Source: Mytilus galloprovincialis (Eukaryota; Mollusca; Bivalvia; Mytilida; Mytilidae). From it: a DNA stretch of 64,000 nucleotides. The notes beneath the pieces were generated by a model that saw only the letters and a list, made by a program, of their open reading frames with translations, was not told the origin of the DNA and made no database searches. Where the stretch lies: NCBI RefSeq assembly GCF_965363235.1, contig NC_134846.1, positions 62,547,121-62,611,120 of the forward strand. The letters are read 5' to 3'. Each line of letters opens with the position of its first letter. Within the stretch, counting starts at the first letter, position 1. The position numbers and the translations under genes were made by a program. This document shows positions 24,501 through 36,500 of this stretch, piece by piece.

Positions 24501-27500
24501 CCACTTTCCATCCAGTGGATTTTTACAGAAAGCTGAAATATGTTTTGCATATTATTTACATTTTACAACTGTTGCATATACATTGATCTAAAAACACAGT
24601 TAAGATTAATACATTCTTAAATATTTATGCAGTATAACAATGAGTTTACTTTGAAGTTAACATTTTTTTTATATCTACATTTTTGTAACATGCTCCTAGC
24701 CTGAGACAAAAAAGAAAGATACATATTACCACCGGGTGCAGGATTTTCTTGCTGTGCTGAAGACTTATCGATGGCCATTGGCAGTTTTCTGAAAATTGGT
24801 AGGGTTGTTATCTCTTTGACACATTCCCCATTTCCATTCCCAATTTTAAAGACTATATATAGGGATCTTACATCAAATAGCTTTTTAGACAATGTTTTGA
24901 TGGTAATTATCCTTCTCAATTTTGTAATGCTGTAGTATCATTGTTTTCCATATTAGTTTTTCATTTCTTTCCGTAGCATAGATTATGCAATCATTTTTTG
25001 TTTTCTAAAGTTTCACATCCTGGGGACTTTTATAGCTTGCTATACAGTATTGATTTTGCTCATTGTTAAAGGTCGTACCATGAACAGAAATTACATTATA
25101 CCACATCTCCTTATTGTTACATAGAGAATATCAAAATGAATATTACCTAAATTAAATAGAGCTTGTTCATTATAAGCAAATACTTGATTTGAAAAAAAAA
25201 CTGAACAATCCAGCTGGTCAATGACTTTTTATAACAGCAAATTATTGCTAGTCCCCTAGGCCAAACAGGAAAATAATAATCTGCATTCAGTTTTTGTCAA
25301 TTCTGAATTCAGAATATTACTTGAAAAAGCTATTCCATAAAGATATTGAGTTATTGGCTAACAGGTACTTTTATCTTTCACATAGTACAGGACTAACACT
25401 ACTTCAGAATCATAGGGAGAAGTGACTTCCCTTTTTGAAACTGAGAGGGAGATGTGGTGAGATTTGAAAGAGAAATGCTCTTTTATAGGAAGTAAACCAA
25501 CCAAAATAAATATGTAGATGAAACAATATAGCCTTCAATTGCAGATAATGACCAAGGCCTAAAGGAAAAGTTTCATATCATCCCTTTCTAAACAAAGAAA
25601 GATCATACAAACCAAATTCTCATGAAACTAGAAATATGAGATATTGGTAGCCACTGAAGAGATCATGACTCATTCATAGAACTCACTCTAATGTATATGA
25701 TTAGGCATTGTAATTTTTCATAATCGAAAAAAAAAAGTATTTTTTGTGTTGTAAGTTTAAAGCTTTTACCTGTATAATGACCTCCTAACATGTTACCATA
25801 GTGATTGCAGACCCCATATAGATCATAAATGCCATGGTCAATTCCAGCTTGATTCCTGTGCAATATATGGTCTGACATGTCCATACCTCTAACAGGGAAA
25901 TCCACTAATGTATTTAGTTTATTCCTTCTAGCACCAACCTGCAAAACATACTCAAGATTTTACACTCACTTTACAATAAACAACTAGGGACAACTTGCTC
26001 TTCAACAGTAAATACCATGAGATGAAACATATAAATAAATTTGCAAGTCAAATTATCTCCCCTTGAAGCAGACTTATTTCGCTTCATGCTGTCAGATCTA
26101 CACCTGGTGTATTTCCCTTAAAATTTGATGATTCAGGAGGAGTTGGAAGATGGCTGATTAGGGTGATTTCTATAATCTTTACCTGAGGCATGATAGCTGT
26201 AAATTTTAGAAATTCAAAAGATGCACTTTTTAAATAACACATTTAATGTCTAGATTTACATTTTTTGTTAAATACTGCAATACAATACACCAAGTATGCT
26301 TTCACCTTTTCTTTAAGGACTTTTATACTAATATAAAATTTACAAGAATTTTTTACACGTAAATCAAATAACAAATAAAACACATATTATTTTTGTTTAT
26401 TCGTCAGGAATAATGAATCCAATTCAATGATTTTCCACCCACAATGCAAGAATACTAAATTAATTTGAAAATAAAAATCCATCTGCAAATATTACATTCA
26501 TATTTGAATGAACGGCAGGTTGATATTAAGTTTTAGCATGTTAGTTGACAATGTAACACTCAGGGGGCTTAGAAAAACTTGTTACTAGATACTGACACAT
26601 TATTCTGATAACAAATTTGCCAATATTTGCTTGTATACCTGCACAATTTTGAGAAAAAGCAATTTCAAATTATTTTTTATAAAGACAGCAAAACCATAAG
26701 TTGGGAATAACATTAAAATTCAATTCATAGAAAAGCCAAAAAATGGTTACTGCAATTTTTTTTTTTTTTTTTTATCAAAATCAGAGGTTTTACTCATTTA
26801 AGTGGTTTTATAATTTTTCAGCTCTAACGATTCAAAAATTAAGATGTTATATGTATCTTAAATCTTAACACCAGAGAAATAATAGGTAAAGTGTAAATCA
26901 ACCTACCTGTCTGAACCTTTTAAGATGTATGACTAGAACATTAGGAACGGACCACAGTCCTAATGTTTTGGTTGCAGCTTGTTGATATTTGTGACAGTGA
27001 GGACAATTCCAGGCATCATCTCCACTTAGCTATAATATATTCATACATAATCAAATTGTTATCTATTTCAACACATACCTTTTGTAGGTTTTTTCCCCAC
27101 GTACAATCAGCATTTTTTGCTGTTTTATTTGATTGTGTTCAATTGTTTCTGTATTTATAAGCAGAGCTCAAAAATTCACATCATCCTCTTGTAACACCTT
27201 TGCTTTGATAAATGTATTATAAATATAAGAAATCATTTGTAAAATTTATAGAGCAATGATAAAAACTTTTTATTACCATTTTTTTTTTAAATAATTCATT
27301 AGAAATTTTCATTTAAATTGTTTTAAATTGTTTGAAATATTTTAGAAGTCTTCAAAATCAATAATTTCCCAATATATTCTTGTGATTTTTTTTTATCAAT
27401 GTTTTATTCTTAATGAACAACAGTATATAAGTCAGCTAAGCACTTCTAAAAAGACTTTCCAATTATATGCACATTATACAACTAATACACTTACTGTTTC

Positions 27501-30500
27501 TTCTTTGGTAAATAACTGTAAACAGTTATCTAACGATACTTTAAATGGCTGCTGAGAACTTTGACGTAATCTTTTATAAGAATTATGCTCATCTACTCTG
27601 TTATTTTCATCTGATATAACTCTAAAGGAAAGAAAGAATAGAGAAAATATTAACTCTTACTAACATGTGTAAATCAACCTACCTGTATACTAACATGGAT
27701 ATGTTTATGATACAATATATAGTATAAAAGTTTGGCACATCCTTAATCCTCATGATGAAGACCTAGCTATTGATTTATGTCATGAGTAGTCTGTGAATTT
27801 TTACAGAAGAGCTAGCTACATGTATGATGCAAGTTGTCTGTGAATTGAAGAGCTACATGAATCTACATCTATCTTTACATGTTTGAATATGCTACTTTTT
27901 GTGATTGAGTTACAGAGTTAGGCTTATATTCTATATACAACTGTACCACAATCTTGTTAACAGACCTGCATTTTTGTATGGGAGTTTGAAAATAACAGGT
28001 AGGCAATTTCTTGAATGCATGTAGTGCAAATTGTTTATTGTATATTTTACTTTTACAGAATGTGTTTTTTTTTTAATGTTTCATGCTAAGCAGACATTGT
28101 ACAGGACAGAACAGTTTTACATTAAATTGGTCAATGACTTTGAACTGCTACATAATTATAATATTGCTATGTATGATGATATACATTCTTGTGTAATAAT
28201 ATGATACCTTGATTGGACTGCAGGTTCCCATTCAGCCACAAGTTTAAGATGTTGAGGTCCATACTCATCTCTACACATAGACATTGCCCTGTTAAGTAAA
28301 ACATAACCATAAATGTGTATACATGTATTGAATGAAATCAAGATACAAATGACTTGTTTCGAGTTCTTTCACTATATCAAAAACTTGTGATAAAGTACCT
28401 ACTGAACAAACATTATTTCTCATTTATCCAGCCTAATGTCAATCACGAAAATGCTTAATGAACTTTAAAAGTGAAGGGATACATCATACAGTCCAGCACA
28501 ATTGACAAACTGAATCAGTGAAGGACTTAACTTTAATGTGATCTTTTGGTTATTATTGAAATATTTGTCACTGACATTTTTTCCTGTTTTGTAATAAAAT
28601 CTGCATTTAAATATCTTTTTAAGAACCAATTAAATCTTGTCCTGAATATAGTAGAAATATTTGCCACTGGACAACAGGCAAACAGGAATTTAATTTTTTA
28701 TTCAAACTGAAAAAAATATAAAACCCCAAAACTCAGTAATGTAAATTCTAAAATTTATAAAAACCGAAACGGAGCTCACGTCGATAAATATAAACAATTC
28801 ACCAACATTCCATGCATATTGGTTAAAATATTTTTGAGTTACTGTAAATCAGGTTGATGACAGATTGATAGACATACCATTATACCATAAAATGTCACAT
28901 CATTGTTGAAAAAAAATATTTGAATCAATGTTGAAACATCTTCTAAACATATACCATATTAATGACCTTTACCTCAAATATTTATTCAAGTCCTTACCTG
29001 TCCACCAGATTTGTTAACAATGGCATTTCTACATCCTGTTGTAAGTAAGTTTTACCAGAACTGCCATCAATCACTTTAATTTTAAATAAAATACCCAATT
29101 TCTGTAATATAAAAATATAATTTAGAAAACCAACTAGTTATTAGTTCTAAATAATTAAAAAAAAATAAAAAAAATGATATAGCAAATGACATAGATAAAT
29201 GCAATATAAGAAATGTAAAAAAAGTTTTGTGAGTAAATAGATAGTGGCTAAATGATAAGATTGAATGATTCTTCAACAGTAGCGTATAGAGGAAAATTCA
29301 TCTATGAGATCTGATAATTAGGAGATAACAGTATTGTATTTTAACCCCTGATGGCATTGGGGATTTTGATGGTTGCAAATTAAGTTTACTGGCAATGCGT
29401 TGGCGGAGACAGTAAAGAGGTATTTGCGACCATCAAATCCCCAATTGATGCCGTCGGAGCTTAAAATACAATATTGTTATCTCCATTCTAATGAAACTGA
29501 CAGAAAACAATGTTAAAACATGTATTTTAAATTTGTCATATGCCGTCTGCACTTGCGCGTACATCCCATAGCATCAATTGTCAATTGATGCCATGTAAAT
29601 AAATGACGTTATCCAATCAAAATGAACGTAACAAACATTGTTGCATTAGAATGGGAGATAACCAAACTTACTTTATTAAATTTTTTCGTACTTTCGTATC
29701 TGCTAATTCCTTATTTTTCAGATATATAATTTTCAAAATTAAAATGATGCTTGCTTAAGATTCCGTTTTTATTGTTTGAAATTCAATAACTGAGAGATTT
29801 TTCTTTGGCATTTTCTGTTTTTACTATTGTAAAGAAATGAATGAGGTAAACTTTGGAGACATTTCACAAAAAATTTGTAAGGGTTCCACAGAACCCAGTG
29901 TCTCGCCTACTTTTACTGTTAATCGCATGCTCAACAAAAATGAGGGAAAAAAAATAAAAATATTACTCTTGAATCTATCTTTTGATTGTAAGAAGCATCT
30001 GTCCAAGTTTGGTAAAACTCCAGGATAGTTTTGGTATCTGATAAATGTTTTAAAAACTTTAACTGCAGACTGTATGTAATGTTAACTGGAAGAAAAACTA
30101 AGTCCATTTATAAGTAAAATACAGATACACAGGTACAAAGTTTTAACAAAATTTTCTTCTAGATACTAGTTTTTTATCATAAACAAGCTTCTGTCCAAAT
30201 TTGGTACAAATCCAAAATAGTATAAGAAAGTTATTAAAATTTTAAAAACTTTAGTCACACAGTGAATGTGTTGTTTCCTGGCAGAAAATCTAAGTCCATT
30301 TAAAAGTAAAATACGGAAAAAGCAGAATTTTATTTGTACAAAATTTACTTCTTGATACTATCTTATGATCATAAACAAGCTTCTGTCTAAGTTTGGTACT
30401 AACCCAGGATAGTTTAAGAAAGTTATTAAAATTTTAAAAACTTCAACCACAGAGTGAATGTAATATTTCTTAGCAGAAAAACTAAGTCCATTTATAAGTA

Positions 30501-33500
30501 AAATACAGAAAAAATGGAATTATAGTTTTACAAAATTTACTTCTGGATACTATCTTATGATCATAAACAAGCTTCTGTCCATGTTTGGTAGAAATCCAGT
30601 ATACTGTAAATTCAGAAATTATTGCGAGGTTTTTAATACTGTGAAAAATGCAACAGAGTTGTAAACGCAATAATTTAAACTCGCATTTTGGAATTGAACA
30701 GGATTTTTCTCAAAATCATAAAAATTAAAATCGCATTTAAGTTTAAACTGACAAAATCGCAATAATAAATGTATGCAATAATTTCTGAATTTATAGTAGT
30801 TTAAAGAAAGTTATTAAAATTTCAACCAGATGCTCCACAGGGCGCAGCTTTATATGACCGCATAGGTTGAACCCTGAACGGTTGGGGCAAGTATGGACAC
30901 AACATTCAAGCTGGATTCAGCTCTAAATTTGGATTGTGATTAAATAGTTGACACAGCATAGGTTTTGGACACAGAATGAATGTGGTCTAATGAACTTAAA
31001 ATATTTTTTTTGTCTTTGAGCAATCACTATGCTGTTGAATATTAATCCTCTCAAAAAAATGTTTGAAGAAATTTTCTTTTTATTTATGAAATCTGAAATG
31101 AGAAAAATTAACCCCCCCCCCCCCCACCACCATTTTTTTTTTCACATCCCCCTTTCCCTTTTTTCAAAACTGATCTCAATTCAAATTTCTAATGGAGTTT
31201 GCAACAATAACTACTCATTTAAATACATCATAAAATATTAAAATGTAACAAAAAGTGCTTGTTATCACTGAATGGTAAAGAGTGTTTTAATTTATCAGTT
31301 GGTAGTAAAAGTGAATATACATTGTGCATTGTATAAAACAATGATTTAAGTTGATTCAACTACTATTCTGGACAAAGAAAGATAACTCCAATCAATTGAA
31401 AATTTCTTGCTATTGCACAATATTGTGCAATTAGATATTTCTTGCTATTGCACAATAGTGTGCAATTGAAAATATTTGCTATTGCACAATACTGTGCAAT
31501 TGAAGATTTCTTGCTATTGCACAATACTGTAACAAACATTGTTGCATTAGAATGGGAGATAACCAAACTTACTTTATTAAATTTTTTCGTACTTTCGTAT
31601 CTGCTAATTCCTTATTTTTCAGATATATAATTTTCAAAATTAAAATGATGCTTGCTTAAGATTCCGTTTTTATTGTTTGAAATTCAATAACTGAGAGATT
31701 TTTCTTTGGCATTTTCTGTTTTTACTATTGTAAAGAAATGAATGAGGTAAACTTTGGAGACATTTCACAAAAAATTTGTAAGGGTTCCACAGAACCCAGT
31801 GTCTCGCCTACTTTTACTGTTAATCGCATGCTCAACAAAAATGAGGGAAAAAAAATAAAAATATTACTCTTGAATCTATCTTTTGATTGTAAGAAGCATC
31901 TGTCCAAGTTTGGTAAAACTCCAGGATAGTTTTGGTATCTGATAAATGTTTTAAAAACTTTAACTGCAGACTGTATGTAATGTTAACTGGAAGAAAAACT
32001 AAGTCCATTTATAAGTAAAATACAGATACACAGGTACAAAGTTTTAACAAAATTTTCTTCTAGATACTAGTTTTTTATCATAAACAAGCTTCTGTCCAAA
32101 TTTGGTACAAATCCAAAATAGTATAAGAAAGTTATTAAAATTTTAAAAACTTTAGTCACACAGTGAATGTGTTGTTTCCTGGCAGAAAATCTAAGTCCAT
32201 TTAAAAGTAAAATACGGAAAAAGCAGAATTTTATTTGTACAAAATTTACTTCTTGATACTATCTTATGATCATAAACAAGCTTCTGTCTAAGTTTGGTAC
32301 TAACCCAGGATAGTTTAAGAAAGTTATTAAAATTTTAAAAACTTCAACCACAGAGTGAATGTAATATTTCTTAGCAGAAAAACTAAGTCCATTTATAAGT
32401 AAAATACAGAAAAAATGGAATTATAGTTTTACAAAATTTACTTCTGGATACTATCTTATGATCATAAACAAGCTTCTGTCCATGTTTGGTAGAAATCCAG
32501 TATACTGTAAATTCAGAAATTATTGCGAGGTTTTTAATACTGTGAAAAATGCAACAGAGTTGTAAACGCAATAATTTAAACTCGCATTTTGGAATTGAAC
32601 AGGATTTTTCTCAAAATCATAAAAATTAAAATCGCATTTAAGTTTAAACTGACAAAATCGCAATAATAAATGTATGCAATAATTTCTGAATTTATAGTAG
32701 TTTAAAGAAAGTTATTAAAATTTCAACCAGATGCTCCACAGGGCGCAGCTTTATATGACCGCATAGGTTGAACCCTGAACGGTTGGGGCAAGTATGGACA
32801 CAACATTCAAGCTGGATTCAGCTCTAAATTTGGATTGTGATTAAATAGTTGACACAGCATAGGTTTTGGACACAGAATGAATGTGGTCTAATGAACTTAA
32901 AATATTTTTTTTGTCTTTGAGCAATCACTATGCTGTTGAATATTAATCCTCTCAAAAAAATGTTTGAAGAAATTTTCTTTTTATTTATGAAATCTGAAAT
33001 GAGAAAAATTAACCCCCCCCCCCCCCACCACCATTTTTTTTTTCACATCCCCCTTTCCCTTTTTTCAAAACTGATCTCAATTCAAATTTCTAATGGAGTT
33101 TGCAACAATAACTACTCATTTAAATACATCATAAAATATTAAAATGTAACAAAAAGTGCTTGTTATCACTGAATGGTAAAGAGTGTTTTAATTTATCAGT
33201 TGGTAGTAAAAGTGAATATACATTGTGCATTGTATAAAACAATGATTTAAGTTGATTCAACTACTATTCTGGACAAAGAAAGATAACTCCAATCAATTGA
33301 AAATTTCTTGCTATTGCACAATATTGTGCAATTAGATATTTCTTGCTATTGCACAATAGTGTGCAATTGAAAATATTTGCTATTGCACAATACTGTGCAA
33401 TTGAAGATTTCTTGCTATTGCACAATACTGTAACAAACATTGTTGCATTAGAATGGGAGATAACCAAACTTACTTTATTAAATTTTTTCGTACTTTCGTA

Positions 33501-36500
33501 TCTGCTAATTCCTTATTTTTCAGATATATAATTTTCAAAATTAAAATGATGCTTGCTTAAGATTCCGTTTTTATTGTTTGAAATTCAATAACTGAGAGAT
33601 TTTTCTTTGGCATTTTCTGTTTTTACTATTGTAAAGAAATGAATGAGGTAAACTTTGGAGACATTTCACAAAAAATTTGTAAGGGTTCCACAGAACCCAG
33701 TGTCTCGCCTACTTTTACTGTTAATCGCATGCTCAACAAAAATGAGGGAAAAAAAATAAAAATATTACTCTTGAATCTATCTTTTGATTGTAAGAAGCAT
33801 CTGTCCAAGTTTGGTAAAACTCCAGGATAGTTTTGGTATCTGATAAATGTTTTAAAAACTTTAACTGCAGACTGTATGTAATGTTAACTGGAAGAAAAAC
33901 TAAGTCCATTTATAAGTAAAATACAGATACACAGGTACAAAGTTTTAACAAAATTTTCTTCTAGATACTAGTTTTTTATCATAAACAAGCTTCTGTCCAA
34001 ATTTGGTACAAATCCAAAATAGTATAAGAAAGTTATTAAAATTTTAAAAACTTTAGTCACACAGTGAATGTGTTGTTTCCTGGCAGAAAATCTAAGTCCA
34101 TTTAAAAGTAAAATACGGAAAAAGCAGAATTTTATTTGTACAAAATTTACTTCTTGATACTATCTTATGATCATAAACAAGCTTCTGTCTAAGTTTGGTA
34201 CTAACCCAGGATAGTTTAAGAAAGTTATTAAAATTTTAAAAACTTCAACCACAGAGTGAATGTAATATTTCTTAGCAGAAAAACTAAGTCCATTTATAAG
34301 TAAAATACAGAAAAAATGGAATTATAGTTTTACAAAATTTACTTCTGGATACTATCTTATGATCATAAACAAGCTTCTGTCCATGTTTGGTAGAAATCCA
34401 GTATACTGTAAATTCAGAAATTATTGCGAGGTTTTTAATACTGTGAAAAATGCAACAGAGTTGTAAACGCAATAATTTAAACTCGCATTTTGGAATTGAA
34501 CAGGATTTTTCTCAAAATCATAAAAATTAAAATCGCATTTAAGTTTAAACTGACAAAATCGCAATAATAAATGTATGCAATAATTTCTGAATTTATAGTA
34601 GTTTAAAGAAAGTTATTAAAATTTCAACCAGATGCTCCACAGGGCGCAGCTTTATATGACCGCATAGGTTGAACCCTGAACGGTTGGGGCAAGTATGGAC
34701 ACAACATTCAAGCTGGATTCAGCTCTAAATTTGGATTGTGATTAAATAGTTGACACAGCATAGGTTTTGGACACAGAATGAATGTGGTCTAATGAACTTA
34801 AAATATTTTTTTTGTCTTTGAGCAATCACTATGCTGTTGAATATTAATCCTCTCAAAAAAATGTTTGAAGAAATTTTCTTTTTATTTATGAAATCTGAAA
34901 TGAGAAAAATTAACCCCCCCCCCCACCACCATTTTTTTTTTCACATCCCCCTTTCCCTTTTTTCAAAACTGATCTCAATTCAAATTTCTAATGGAGTTTG
35001 CAACAATAACTACTCATTTAAATACATCATAAAATATTAAAATGTAACAAAAAGTGCTTGTTATCACTGAATGGTAAAGATTGTTTTAATTTATCAGTTG
35101 GTAGTAAAAGTGAATATACATTGTGCATTGTATAAAACAATGATTTAAGTTGATTCAACTACTATTCTGGACAAAGAAAGATAACTCCAATCAATTGAAA
35201 ATTTCTTGCTATTGCACAATATTGTGCAATTAGATATTTCTTGCTATTGCACAATAGTGTGCAATTGAAAATATTTGCTATTGCACAATACTGTGCAATT
35301 GAAGATTTCTTGCTATTGCACAATACTGTGCAATTGAACATTTTTTGCTATTGCACAATACTGTGCAATTGAAGATTTCTTGCTATTGCTGAATACTGTG
35401 CAATTGAAAATTTCTTGCTATTGCACAATACTTAATATAATAATTTTGGATCCTGATTTGAACCAACTTGAAAACTGGGCCCAAAATCAAAAAAAGTACA
35501 TGATTAAATTCAGCATATCAAAAAAGCCAAAGAATTCAATTTTTATTAAAATCAAACTTAGTTTAATTTTGGACCCTTTGGTATTTAATGTAGACCAATT
35601 TGAAAACGGGACTAAAAATTAAGAATCTACATACACAGTTAGATTTGGCATATCAAAGAACTCCAATTATTCAATTTTTGATGAAATCAAACAAAGTTTG
35701 ACCCCGATTTGGACCAACTTGAAAACTGGGCCAATAATCAAAAATCTAAGTACATTTTTAGATTCAGCATATCAAAGAACCCCAAGGATTCAATTTTTGT
35801 TAAAATCAAACTAAGTTTAATTTTGGACCCTTTGGACCTTAATGTAGACCAATGGTAAAACGGGACCAAAAATTAAGAATCTACATACACAGTTAGATCC
35901 GGCATATCAAAGAACCCCAACTATTCAATTTTTGATGAAATCAAACAAAGTTCAATTTTGGACCCTTTGGGCCCCTTATTCCTAAAAACCTGTTGGGACC
36001 AAAACTCCCAAAATCAAACCCAACCTTCTTTTTATGGTCATAAACCTTGTGTTTAAATTTCAAAGATTTCTATTTACTTATACTAAAGTTATGGTGCGAA
36101 AACCAAGAATAATGCTTACTTGGGCCCCTTTTTGGCCCCTAATTCCTAAACTGTTCAGACCTCAACTCCCAAAATCAATCCCAACCTTCCTTTTGTGGTC
36201 ATAAACCTTGTGTTTAAATTTCATTGATTTCTATTTACTTATGCTAAAGTTATTGTGCGAAAACCAAGAATAATGCATATTTGGGCCCTTTTTTGGCCCC
36301 TAATTCCTAAACTGTTTGAACTAAAACTCCCAAAATCAATCCCAACCTTCCTTTTGTGGTCATAAACCTTGTGTCAAAATTTCATAGATTTCTATTTACT
36401 TAAACTAAAGTTATAGTGCGAAAACCAAGAAAATGCTTATTTGGGCCCTTTTTGGCCCCTAATTCCTAAAATTTTGGGACCAAAACTCCCAAAATCAATC

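Noticed and set aside
29824..35622. Sets of identical 60-70-codon ORFs recurring every 1,901 bp
   Set aside because: They are carried by the tandem non-coding repeat; composition and overlap on both strands argue against genes.
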